Below are positions 47,168 through 57,123 of a stretch of 64,000 nucleotides of DNA, in pieces. The DNA is from Artemia franciscana (taxonomy: Eukaryota > Arthropoda > Branchiopoda > Anostraca > Artemiidae), in the NCBI RefSeq assembly GCF_032884065.1, contig NC_088867.1, positions 42,911,241-42,975,240 of the forward strand, written 5' to 3'. A model generated the notes under the pieces. The model made no database searches. It had not been told where the DNA came from and saw only the letters and a list, made by a program, of their open reading frames with translations. A program made the position numbers and the translations under genes. Numbering within the stretch: the stretch's first letter is position 1; every line of letters starts with the position of its first letter.

Positions 47168-47785
47168 ACCTTTCAAAAAACTCGTTTTCAAAATGGACTA
47201 AAAAGCAAACAGTGAAAACCCAATCTGATTGTCTGAATTGGTCAAGTAAAAACTGAATCGATTAAAATTAGGAAAAATCAAATAAAACTTTTGATGAGAA
47301 AGATCTGCATATTTAGTTATCAATGCCGCACCTAGGGCGGCAACCCTAAAGACAAGTGTATTCTCCTGATGTGCCCTTGTGTTGGGTTGTTGCCTCTGAA
47401 TTATTTGTCTTTATTGTTTCTATTGTTTGGTAAATGACGACTTATACTTATTGACGACATGACTGCCTGTCCATGGATTATTCTTTATGGTTGATTGTGT
47501 ATGGCTATGCTGTTTGACCTATGTGATTGTATGGATGAGTAGGGTTAAGGCCTGTTAAGGTTAAGGCTTCAAGTGCTGGTCTATAGTAATCACTAATTTA
47601 AGAAAACAGTCTTCCTTTTCTCCTTCTGTCTCTTTTTTTTATGTGTTTGTGCTGTTGCATTGGTGATTTCTCTTTTCATGATATAAATAAATCGCTGATG
47701 CATTTTTTAAAGTCTTTCATATTTTTTTTTTAATTGACTAAAAAAATCTTTCAAAAAACTCATTTTCAAAATGGACTAAAAAGTA
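47168..47785. repeat. Direct repeats flanking a LINE 3' tail
   Basis: CTTTCAAAAAACTCGTTTTCAAAATGGACTAAAAAG-type sequence occurs at about 47170-47206 and again at about 47748-47784, one mismatch apart. Between them is a GT-rich, protein-poor segment from about 47326 (GCCGCACCTAGGGCGGCAAC) to ATATAAATAAATCGCTGATG at about 47690, resembling a LINE 3' UTR. Confidence 0.65.
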
Positions 47786-48853
47786 GATTTTTTTTTCTCT
47801 CGGGAATCTATGAATATAAGTGACACAGAGTGGCGCAAAACGTGTGAATTACTATCTTTGTAACTCGTTTTCTTCAACTCACCGACTTTTTTTCACTTAT
47901 GCATTTATAACTTGATAGTTATAAATATAGATCAATTTGATATCGATGTAATGTATGTCCAAGTCCGTTTTCCATCCCTCCTTTTCATTTAATTTCCAGA
48001 TTCTCAAGATTATTTGACGCAGAAACATTAAACTTTGATATCGCATAAAAAAGACACAAGTTAATAGGAGATATCTTTTTTTGATGCTAAATTTTCTAAG
48101 GCTACATTTTATTTAAAGATTGTTAAGTTTGTTTTTAACCCAAAAGAAAGAACAGATTCTGAGACTGCTGAGAACGAAAATAATTAAATAGAAGGTTAAA
48201 TTCCTTAAAAAATACTTGAATTTTCGTAAAAATGTCGTCAAAATTCATTTAAAAATGTTCATTCTAAGTATGAGAAAGTTGTATAAGAAATGGTACCCAT
48301 TCTGACTAAGAATAATAAGCGCATTAATTTCGACCTTGTAATTCCTAAGTGTGTCTAAAAAAAAAATGACAAAATCTTCGAACTTCAAAGTCAAGGAGGC
48401 TCACCAAATTCGCGTTACGTAATAAACGTAAAGCAAAAACAAATGCGCCCTCCTCTAGCCCAACAGAAGGACCTTTGGGGTCTCCAGACTTCGAAACAGA
48501 ATGTTCGCATACAATCATGGGCGCTAGTGAAGAGCAAACCCCCCGCGAAGAAGCATATATTTATGCAAACAAAATCATCCAGGTGGGGGGGGGGGGGCTT
48601 CTAAAAACGGACAAAACTCAGTTATTTGGAATCCATAAGTAATTACAGGAAAAGTTCCAAAGTCTTGAGATTCCGGGATGAGAAAACGTTACAATAATTG
48701 CGTCAAGGAAAAAGCAAGTGTTCGAACTATTGATTAAGCAATTGATTAATTACAAAAATAGTGACTAATTATAAAAAAAACTATTGACTAATAAGCGCAA
48801 TTAAGGTCAGCATTGTTATTCCAAGGCATCCCAAAGAGAAAAAAAAGACTCAC

Positions 48854-49148
48854 GTAAGGAAGTTCCCCACTGAATTATAATCATGCTTATCCAACTGGTT
48901 TTTTATAACCCGTTCAAGATCAGCAATCAGCTCAGCCAATATTTCCTCATTTTCAAGCTTCAAAATAAATGGGGATTTTCCCCAAACAGGGAATGGTATT
49001 GGTCTGTCCAGAGGCCAAGAACGGTCGATGTATTCCGACTGTGGAAAATGGCAGATGTTCCTGAGCAGTAGATTTTTAACCCGACGACCAACGAAGGATA
49101 GTAAAATATCGTGCTTTACTTTAAAGTATTTCACGATATAGTCGAGGC
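48854..49148 (-). CDS. Unrecognised seven-exon gene, exon 3 (residues 82-179)
   Basis: Acceptor TTTCAG (exon starts at 49148), donor GTGAGT (exon ends at 48854), 295 bases. Two bases complete a glycine codon with exon 2, then LDYIVKYFKVKHDILLSFVG, RRVKNLLLRNICHFPQSEYI and DRSWPLDRPIPFPVWGKSPF follow, and a helical acidic stretch ELIADLERVIKNQLDKH before NSVGNFLT. Phases on both sides agree with neighbouring exons. No named domain recognised. Confidence 0.92.
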
Positions 49149-49341
49149 CTGAAACGAAAAAAAAACTTCTGAATTTTTCGAATAGTTTATGCAAAGAGAA
49201 ACTCGTGCTAATAGTAACCGAAACTCTAAAAATTGAAAATTTATGATAACATATACGTCAAAAGAATTGACTTTAAAAGGTGATTCCAAATATGGAAAAT
49301 ACATTAAATTGAAAATGTTTAATGAATAGATAATATTTCAG

Positions 49342-49509
49342 TCGAGGCCGTATCCAGGGGAGGGTTTAGGGGATTTGAATCCCCCCAAAATGTTTGTCCA
49401 ACTCGTAAAAACGTAACAAAATGAATATGAACAGATTTTCGATGCCATTTTTGAAGTTTTTTGTAAGACCCCCCCCCCTTCCAAAAAAATATCCTGGATA
49501 CGGCCCTGA
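49342..49509. repeat. Small foldback element, reference copy of the CCGTATCCAGG family
   Basis: Ends are inverted: GGCCGTATCCAGGG at 49347 and TCCTGGATACGGCCCTG at 49493-49509. The core is TTTGTCCAACTCGTAAAAAC and GTAACAAAATGAATATGAAC, followed by a C run. At least six other copies or fragments exist in the window (about 10823, 27186, 44219, 46103, 53356, 56403). Confidence 0.85.
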
Positions 49510-49982
49510 TTCAAGGGTTTGTGGGTTCCCCAATGTTTGTCTGTGGAACATACTTTATCGAATGAGATTACGACAAAGCGATGTTTTTACCTTGCCTAGA
49601 TCAACAGTACTTGATCAGGAATATTTAGGACTGGCAGTCATAAAAACGTAAGATTGAATAACGGCTGGGCCTTACGAGACTCTTTTTTCCTTTTCATTCA
49701 AAATTCGTCTGGCTTTGCATAATCCTCAGGTTTTAGAATACAAATAGCGATTGAGAGCAGTAAAAGTACAAAAACCAATAGAAGAACATTCAAATAATTG
49801 TGTAGTTTGATGATAAAGTAATATATTATTAGGTTGCACTGTCGGATAAACCAGGTAAAAATGGCTTAAAATTAATTTAATCGCACTAAAGTGCCAATAA
49901 CTGGATCTTTGTTCTGCTAATGATTAATAATCTATCGTATAAGGAATCAGCTCCAGATTTTGAAACTTCCCGAATTTTCCTA

Positions 49983-50075
49983 ATCCGATTTTTGGGGATG
50001 AGAAGAAGCGTTTTCGACTGTGTTTGCCTTGGGTGGCTTGGTACTGCAGTGAGTTGTTAGTAGTAATATTAGGTT
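49983..50075 (+). mobile_element. RTE-like LINE, extreme 3' end only
   Basis: A plus-strand match to the ends at 1374-1500 and 32040-32140 (in reverse): TGTTTGCCTTGGGTGGCTTG, GTACTGCAGTGAGTTGTTAG and TAGTAATATTAGG tail. Severely 5' truncated. Confidence 0.7.
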
Positions 50076-51024
50076 AACAGAATATGCACATACACTACTC
50101 GTATATAATGCAGTTATTCGCAATAAGCCGTGTCTTAGCGGGAAAAAGGTGCCAGTCACGAAAAACAATTGGAAAGCGAAGCTGGTTTAGGTTATAGCAC
50201 AGGCCATTGAAAATCATTTGGCTAGTCGCAAACGCAAATAAGCAAATTATTTAAAAACTGATCACGCTTCCATTATTTTATGCACAAACCAGCGTTAATA
50301 ATGGGTCTCGGTCATTATTTGCAAGATTTTCAAAACTCTATTTATTTCTTGAAGTGATTGACAATTAAATGAAGACAAAATTAAATTATATTAAAATTGT
50401 TAGCCTAATAATTTGAGTTTAGCGCCCTAAGCCACTAAGGCAGAAACACTTTCCAGTAGCGGCTTGGACTCACATTGTAGCCATTCTTGTCTCCTCGTGA
50501 ATAACTTTCCGGTAGCTTTTCTTTAGTAGCGAATTATGGAAATAAATAACAGAAACCTAAGCCAGCTTCGCTTTCCACGAGGGGACATCCACTCTCAGAT
50601 ATCATGTACACCAGTTGGTGCATGCCAATCGAAGCGGAACTGGGCCAAGCGTTTTGGAGAGTGTGGATAGCATTTTGAGGACTGTGCTAAGCGTGGCGGA
50701 ACGGTGCGGCACACAAGGCGTTCCAAAATATACACAATGTGGCGGCTACCCCTTGACTTTCCAGCTCGCAAAAAAGCCCTATTCTGTAATTCAAAACCTA
50801 AAAGGCTTGCTGTTGACAATGAATTCTTCAGGGGAAACTCTTGACATAGATACAAAAAAAGATAAAAACTGATCAATTAAAGAAAAACTGAGAGTAAAAG
50901 ACTAAGAGATTAAATGAAATTTTCAAAAAAAAAATTCCTAAAATTTTCAATAAAATTTTCATCCATCAAAGTCATTCCTATGCGGGAGTTTTGTTTCCGG
51001 ACAATTACGGAGGAACGATAAGTT

Positions 51025-51240
51025 TGAAAAAAAAAATACAAAAGAATTATAAGAAATACGACAAAGAATTATGGAAAGCAGGCCGCGCAGAACTCATTAT
51101 TCAAATGCTTAACCCGACCTAATCTAACCCCTAATCACCTCTATATATCAAATATTTAATTAAAATATAGCTATAGGCCTATCGTAGTTTTTCTTTCACT
51201 CAAAATAAGTAAATCATAATCGATTCTGATGAGGCAAACC
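51025..51240. repeat. Fragment of the AGAATTATGG family
   Basis: ACGACAAAGAATTATGGAAA, TATTTAATTAAAATATAGCT and AAATCATAATCGATTCTGAT in family order; both ends degraded. Confidence 0.6.
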
Positions 51241-52220
51241 GGTTGGTGGACGCACCTGCTAGTAAAAAAAAATTGTTGCTATTATTTATAGTCATAACTG
51301 TGGAAAAATATTGAAATAAATTTCTGCTGAAATTTAAATTTAAAAGGCACCAAAAGTGAGAACGAAAAGAATGGAAATTTTGATAAGATATCGTTGTGCC
51401 TAAAACGAAAAGGCGCATCTGATTTCTTTTTTTAAAGTATTGAAAAGCGGGGAAAATTTTTCGAGCAAATCTTTGCCCACTGTTTATGGAGATACAGGGA
51501 ACTGACTATGTCTAGGATACCATATCTACTACTATTCCTCGTTCAGTCACTACAGAACTTGATTTTATTTATGAAGTACGAAGATAAAGCAATAGCAGAT
51601 GGAAATGGAGAGGATGACATAATTCAAGTTTGGAGTTTTCTAGGGAGTTAAATAGTTTGAGAGAGGACATTATTCTGGGGTGGTATACGGGAGAGAAGTG
51701 ATAAAAGTTTTATAGGGATTAAGAAGTTGGTAAATTTTGTGGGTACAGGCACGATACACAAGGACAATTTTATGTGTCTATCTATGATTTAACTAGGATA
51801 AAAATGTTGATTGGAATTCGCTTCTTAAAGTACCAAGAACATTGAAAATTACACTTGAATTTAGGAATTGGTTAAGTTGAAACTTACCCAGCCATATAGT
51901 TTCAAAATTAAAAAAAAAATATTGTAGATTCAGTAATGTAGTTTTTTGTGGTAGCATGCACCAGTTTTAAAATATAGAAGAACGTCTTTTACCAATCAGC
52001 AACTAAAAAAATATATGGTAGCAAGCAGCTTAAGGGAATCACGGATTGCTATTACTTGAATTTTTACTGATGAAAAGCATTGTCACATTCAATTAATTTA
52101 CTTGCTCGTTTATTTTCAAGGTTTCAAGGAGGTGACGCCGATGAAAATGTGTGCTGTCCTCTAATTTCATGACTCTCAAACAGCCATAAGAAAAATTTTA
52201 AGAAATCACCGGGTATAAGC

Positions 52221-52250
52221 CGACCGTCACCTGTGACGGTCGATTTTTTT
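52221..52250 (+). repeat. Perfect short hairpin followed by a T run
   Basis: CGACCGTCAC-CT-GTGACGGTCG (52221-52242), ten-base-pair stem with a two-base centre, then eight or more T. It looks like a terminator-style structure but lies in a eukaryotic intron. Confidence 0.8.
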
Positions 52251-52444
52251 TTCAGAATTTCCAAAAAGTCCCTTAAACCCGTGAAAATCAAGTCAAACTG
52301 AAATAAAAAGTCTGCTTATATCTAGATTTTTACAGCCCCAAACCTTGAATTTAATGATTGAATTTGATTTAAGGGTATGTATTCTTTATAATTTTTATGT
52401 TGTTTTAGTTTTGAATTAACCATGGCCCATAAAAGCTTTTAGTG

Positions 52445-52718
52445 TTAACCATAGCTTAGATATACAATACAGTTATGAAAACTCGATTTATTTTTGGGAC
52501 ACAGTGCGCGGTAGCGATGCTAGCGGCTGGAGACAGTACACTGGCAGTCTGAATCTAAAAGATCGGAGCAATTGGACAAACAAAACAAAATTGCGTTCCC
52601 GCCTATGGTGTTGCAGTACGATCTAGGAGACGCCCAGTTTAGAGCCCTGTCCAAAATCTTCTCATGGGAAAGATAGGAATTTTCATAACTGTATTGTATA
52701 TCTAAGCTGTGGTGTTAA
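52445..52718. mobile_element. Inverted-repeat element flanked by TTAA
   Basis: Left arm CCATAGCTTAGATATACAAT and on to about 52485; right arm reads the complement from about 52676 to 52712, with two or three differences over about 37 bases. TTAA lies directly outside the left arm (52445-52448) and two bases outside the right arm (52715-52718). The interior is unusually GC-rich for the region (GCGCGGTAGCGATGCTAGCG). Likely a small non-autonomous DNA transposon; a piggyBac-type origin is a guess from TTAA. Confidence 0.7.
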
Positions 52719-53071
52719 TATGTATCATATCATGTCAATCAGCTATAGGCTATTATATAATTTGCGCAGATTAATTTTGATTTAAACACTTGCACAAAAC
52801 TTTTACCACGGGTTACCTAGAATCTTATTTTCGTTTTCGTTAAAATTACAAAAAAGTTATTAGACACACCCTTTCATTTTAACACGACGATGTCAAAACC
52901 CTTCTGTTTCTAGCAAATAGAAACCTAAAAAAGTCAGCATTTTAGGAATCAATTTCCATCAAAAGCAAAGATATTGCAGTTAATTGTGTATATTGACATG
53001 ATAATTAGTCAACAGTATTTTGTCTTTAAAATAATCGATGTTAAAATAATCTGAAACAAAAAAAAACTCAC

Positions 53072-53311
53072 CAAAACCACTGAGTAGTCGATCAAGGAGG
53101 TCTCGCTCCCCATCTTCCTGTTGCTCCCCAGATTTTAATAGGAGGCGCTGGAAGCGAGACTTCGAACCGAGGCTCGGTGTAGAGAGTCAACTTGGCCATT
53201 CTGTTCCCCAGTAGCCAGGAATAGGGACTTCAGGGTCGGCAACAGGGAGAGACACCCCCTGGGCAGACTCGTGCAACAACCTTTGTATATTTTCTTCTAA
53301 TAAATCCTGCT
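53072..53311 (-). CDS. Unrecognised seven-exon gene, exon 2 (residues 2-81) with in-frame TGA
   Basis: Acceptor TTTGCAG (exon starts at 53311), donor GTGAGT (exon ends at 53072), 240 bases. Two bases complete a glutamate codon with exon 1, then QDLLEENIQRLLHESAQGVS, LPVADPEVPIPGYWGTEWPS, a TGA at 53189-53187 (codon 43), and LSTPSLGSKSRFQRLLLKSG to DGERDLLDRLLSGFG. Both sides of the TGA are protein-like and the downstream phase fits exon 3, so the frame is real. The stop could be a recent mutation (one change from CGA or TGG), a sequencing error or readthrough; no plausible intron removes it. Confidence 0.8.
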
Positions 53312-53355
53312 CTGCAAAAAGAAAGATTGTATTTAGATATGATAAGTCGTATAGG

Positions 53356-53512
53356 ACAAGGACGTATCCTGGATTTTTGTTGGGGGTATGGGGGTTACAA
53401 AAACTTTAAAAAACGCACCCAAAAATTTTATACGTATTTTTTTACTTTTTTATGAGTTGGACAAAAATTTCAGGGGGGGGGGTCAAACTCGGTAACTTTC
53501 CCTGGATTATGC
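53356..53512. repeat. Copy of the CCGTATCCAGG family, opposite orientation
   Basis: AAGGACGTATCCTGGATTTT, then TTTTTTATGAGTTGGACAAA, a G run at 53474-53482 and TTTCCCTGGATTATGCCTTG, the reverse complement order of the reference copy. Confidence 0.7.
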
Positions 53513-54365
53513 CTTGTTATAGGGTTAATCTGGGTATGGTAGTTTAAATAGGCTAAATATACTATAGGTTTATAAATATTGTGGCGTGAAAATACAGCTA
53601 AAAAATAACTTCTATTTTCTACGGTATCATTTACGCCAGCAGGCCAGAAGAACTTAGGGCCTGAAATGCCAATAGTCATCATTTTTCAAGTATTTTTTTT
53701 CTTACAATTATATCTGTGTAACTTCCCTTTAAAAAAAATTAATTTAGAAAAACACAGTTTTTTCTGAGGGAAGTAAAAATCGAAGTCAAAACTTAAAACA
53801 AACAAAAATTATTCTTCACAGTCTATCTAGCATATCAATAAAACTAGTACAATAAACCAACTAATTATATTTCCCTATGTTTGTAGGATTAAAGAAAATT
53901 AGCAAAATAATAGTTACCATTCCTGAATCAGAGTCAGAGGGAATTTTTTCTCATTAGGTATTTTTTTTTTTCAAAAAGCGTTTTTCGACTTTTGGTTACT
54001 ATGGGCTGTGGTTCTAGGCTGCAGGTATTGCTACAACCATAATAAACAGAAGGGTTATTGATCATTCTGAGTGAAGGTGATGTGTCTTAAAAAGCTGTTT
54101 GGCCGTATTGACCTTTTTAATTCTCGCAGCTGAACAACTTAACAAATAAACCAAATTTACGGTAAATGTTTAGTGTCGTCACAAGCTGTCTAAACTGGAA
54201 ACTATGCTGCGAAGAGGCATAGTTTCCATACTAAAGTACTTAGAAATGCTAATTCTAGAAGCGCATCCATTTCTGGTTGACCCTCCTCCTCCATGGGGCA
54301 AACTAAAAATGAGTAAAGTGGGTTTGCTTACAGGTAACATTACCTATAGAGCGAAACTTATTAGT

Positions 54366-54499
54366 CCGTGAGTCCCGCGGGCAGTGGGGCGAGGACTGTA
54401 TTCTATATTTATTTAATAAACTTTTTTTTTTAGTTTTATCACTCTTTGACGAATAAATATAGAATACAAACCTCGCCCCGGTGCCCGCGGGGCTCATGG
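54366..54499. repeat. Long GC-rich imperfect palindrome
   Basis: Arms of about 48 bases: CCGTGAGTCCCGCGGGCAGT to ATTCTATATTTATT (54366-54413) and AATAAATATAGAATACAAAC to CCCGCGGGGCTCATGG (54452-54499), separated by 38 bases rich in T. The C/G composition is far above the background. Confidence 0.9.
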
Positions 54500-55307
54500 A
54501 CTCATGGAGATAAAACATAGCCTGGCCTACCTGCACAGTAGTTTGCGTAAGTAAAGTAGCCTAGTTCTTGTACGTAGCCTAGTACCTACAGATTCTCTCT
54601 CTATAGGACTATCCGAGTAGATTCAATAAATTCGACATGGAACTTTTACGGGTATCAGTTTTCTATATTATGAAATATATACCATATAATAATAAACATA
54701 TTAATAAATCTCATCCAGCAATGCAAACTTAAAACAAATAGCCTATTTTTTGCAATTTAGATAACTCATAATTTATCACTTATCGTTAAAAGCAATGTTC
54801 TGTAAATTTAAAATCGTTTTTGGTTCTATTTGATGGTAACGCTGGACCCTTTCAAGTACGGGACCAGATCTCAAAATGAAAATCACAACTGTAGTATTTG
54901 ATATGTTTGGAAAAAGCGTTGAAAGACGCATCGAGTGATATGCTCAGTTAGTCTATTACCTAGAGCAGTGGTACAAGTATCCCTTGGGGACACACAATTT
55001 TTTAGTGGGTACGCTGCCGGCCAACAAAAGAATAAAACAGACCTTTAACTATAGAACTGGCAATTTAATTTATATTTTAGCGATAGTTTACTTTTTACCG
55101 GAAACGGAGTACCTAAACTCTTTTGTGGGTAAAAAGGGGTACTGTGTCTAAACAAGTTTGAGAACCACTGCCATAGAGATTTAATTGAAATATTCTTCTT
55201 TTTACTCTAATATAGCCTAGGCCTACAACCAGCCGTTAGGCGACAGAAGGGCTGAGACTACACATTTCTGGGTGGCTTAAGAATAATAAAAGGGAATAAA
55301 GACATAC

Positions 55308-55402
55308 CCATAAAACAAAATCAATATAGGAACGAAATGTATATTCCACCTTTCGTCTCCACCTTGTCTGATGCAAAGCTTCTTGTTTTGTGAACTGAGA
55401 CT
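55308..55402 (-). CDS. Unrecognised seven-exon gene, exon 1: leader, ATG and one base
   Basis: From the predicted start site at 55402, a 91-base leader with no other ATG reaches ATG at 55311-55309, then a single G at 55308 and a GTATGT donor. That base joins AG at the start of exon 2 to give GAG, so the protein begins MEQDLLEENI. Coding lengths then sum to 4 + 240 + 295 + 190 + 344 + 145 + 231 = 1449 bases, exactly 483 codons with the stop. The exon is called from the promoter, the absence of earlier ATGs and the phase fit, not from protein similarity. Confidence 0.65.
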
Positions 55403-55434
55403 GAGAGAGTTGCGTCAGAAACCGAAGCTTTATA
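55396..55434 (-). promoter_or_regulatory. TATA box and arthropod-type initiator
   Basis: Minus-strand TATAAAG at 55434-55428 and TCAGTC with its A at 55402, 32 bases apart, the normal TATA-to-start spacing. A second TCAGTT (A at 55396) is a possible alternative start. Confidence 0.65.
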
Positions 55435-55568
55435 GATTTTTACTGGATGCGTGATTACCCGCGCTTGCGTCATCAACAATAAATGCTAAAATAAACAGCA
55501 GTAGTCAAAAAGCAAGCAAACTGCAAACTTTGTTATTCTTCACAGAAAGAAATTTTTTTGGTACTAAT

Positions 55569-55855
55569 GTATTATACGAGAAACACTTGACAACTTGGAT
55601 CGCGAAAATGAGACATTACAAGTCCTTTACGGTGTTAACATCAGACAATTAGCTTCGGCTGTGAAAACTACAACAAAGAATTATGGAAGGGAGGCCTCCC
55701 AGAGCGCATTATAACTTAACAAAACTAACGTAACCAAAATACCAACTAAATATTCCACTGAACTGAAGCTATTTGTCTGGTATTAACACGATGAAAAACG
55801 GGTAATGTCTCATGTTCGCGATACAAGTTCTCGAGTGTGTTTCTCTTATAACACA
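55569..55855. repeat. Inverted-repeat element related to the 57124 family
   Basis: Ends TTATACGAGAAACACTTGAC and the complement of GTTCTCGAGTGTGTTTCTCT, each with an adjacent ATGAGACAT / ATGTCTCAT. The interior contains CAACAAAGAATTATGGAAGG. It lies just upstream of the gene promoter. Confidence 0.75.
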
Positions 55856-55869
55856 TAAGTACCATTTTA

Positions 55870-56185
55870 GTACTTATCTGTTATATAATACACATTCGAG
55901 AAATGAAGTTTGGTTAATGCTAATGAAATAAAACAAAATATGATGAAAATATAATAGTCTAGAAATAAATTTGGGCATCATATTTGCATATTAGGGGGGA
56001 TAAAGCATAGCATATATTAAATGCGTAACCTAACCTACATACTAACAAAATAATTAAGCAAAAATAGCTACAATTTCTTTCCAGCCAAAGCTAATTGTCT
56101 GGTATAAAGAAATTGTTTGACCAGTTTCTTGTCTCATGCATCATTCGTGATCGAAATTCTCAAGGGTGTATCATATAACCGACAA
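55870..56185. repeat. Second copy of the AGAATTATGG family, adjacent
   Basis: Starts GTACTTATCTGTTATATAAT with ACACATTCGAGAAATGAAGT, contains AATATGATGAAAATATAATA and ends near GAAATTCTCAAGGGTGTATC, in the order of the 57124-57803 element but with a different middle. Confidence 0.65.
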
Positions 56186-56402
56186 GTACAACCTTTTTTT
56201 ATAAATCAGACGAGAAAATCTATGCACTCGCCATTGATAAGGTGACAGCCGAATATTAAAGATGTTATTTAATTTGTCTGAACCCTTTAGCTTAGAGAAA
56301 ATAGATACAGAACCTTCAGAAAGTCGAACAGAAACCTTTAAAAATACTTAAGAGTTTGTTCGGGTTTCTTTTTTATCGTAGAATTACACGGCGGTACCTA
56401 AT

Positions 56403-56556
56403 CAATGCCGTATCCAGGATCTTGTTCGGGAGAGAGTACGAAAAAGAACTTTACAAAACGTATCAAAAATTTGTTTATATTCATTTGTATTACTTCTTTA
56501 CCAGTCGAAACAAATTTAAGGGGATTCCAACCCAGAGACACCTCTGGATCTGGCCT
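56403..56556. repeat. Copy of the CCGTATCCAGG family
   Basis: GCCGTATCCAGGATCTTGTT, AAAACGTATCAAAAATTTGT, ACCAGTCGAAACAAATTTAA and CTCTGGATCTGGCCTTTG. Confidence 0.65.
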
Positions 56557-57123
56557 TTGCCCTAATCAAAGAAGCACACAAGGATTCAAGTCCTGACCCG
56601 TAAGTTTTTCTATGTTTTGGGCGATTATTATTTTTATTTTTTTAGTGACCATCCCCGGAAAAGTTCTAATCACGTATCTGGCCCTACGCCTTAGAAAGTT
56701 GACTAATCATGAAGGTTGGCATTAGTGTAAATGCAAATAGCCTCCTAAGACCGATCTAGGGGATGACCAGACAAGCTGCCCCAGGTATCGTGATTCGGAG
56801 GGGGGCCGTGGCTAGGCCCCCTCCAGCTTCAAGACCAGGGCTTCTGAGTTTCTCTTATTTATATTTCAGGCTTAAAGACCGGGGCTTCTGGGTTTCTTTT
56901 ATTTATATTTGAGTCGGGAATTCTGCCCTGAGCACCACCAACCCTAAAAATAACCCTGCAGTCTCCAAGGATCAAAATGGTGCCACATAATGTCATAATA
57001 CGTTTTGAGACCCAAATAAATTTTGGGTTGTAGGAGGGATAAAGTGCTCTTTCAATCAGATCCAAGGCTGTAACAGATTTATTTTGGGGAGGGGCTTAGA
57101 AAGCTTAACAAAACGCATCAAAA

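Larger units (their letters stand above)
43204..48853 (-). other. Intron 3 of the seven-exon gene
   Basis: GTGAGT donor at 48853, acceptor at 43204. Contents: foldback copies at 44219-44372 and 46103-46258, a TIR-family copy at about 44755-45190 and a LINE 3' tail at 47330-47700 between direct repeats. No other exon seen. Confidence 0.8.
49149..53071 (-). other. Intron 2 of the seven-exon gene
   Basis: GTGAGT donor at 53071, acceptor at 49149. It holds a foldback copy (49342-49509), an RTE-like tail (49983-50075), a TIR-family fragment (51025-51240) and a TTAA-flanked inverted-repeat element (52445-52718). Confidence 0.8.
53312..55307 (-). other. Intron 1 of the seven-exon gene
   Basis: GTATGT donor at 55307, TTTGCAG acceptor at 53312. 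Contains a foldback copy (53356-53512) and a GC-rich palindrome (54366-54499). No extra exon seen. Confidence 0.65.

Noticed and set aside
49720..51000. Additional exons of the unnamed gene in intron 2
   Set aside because: No frame with flanking acceptor and donor in the required phase; exons 2 and 3 already join correctly.
52221..52250. Bacterial-type intrinsic terminator
   Set aside because: Hairpin plus T run fits the pattern, but it lies in an intron of a spliced eukaryotic gene and no bacterial gene is nearby.
52490..52620. tRNA gene or tRNA-derived SINE in the GC-rich core of the TTAA element
   Set aside because: A weak A-box-like GCGCGGTAGCGATGC is present, but no B-box or cloverleaf could be found.
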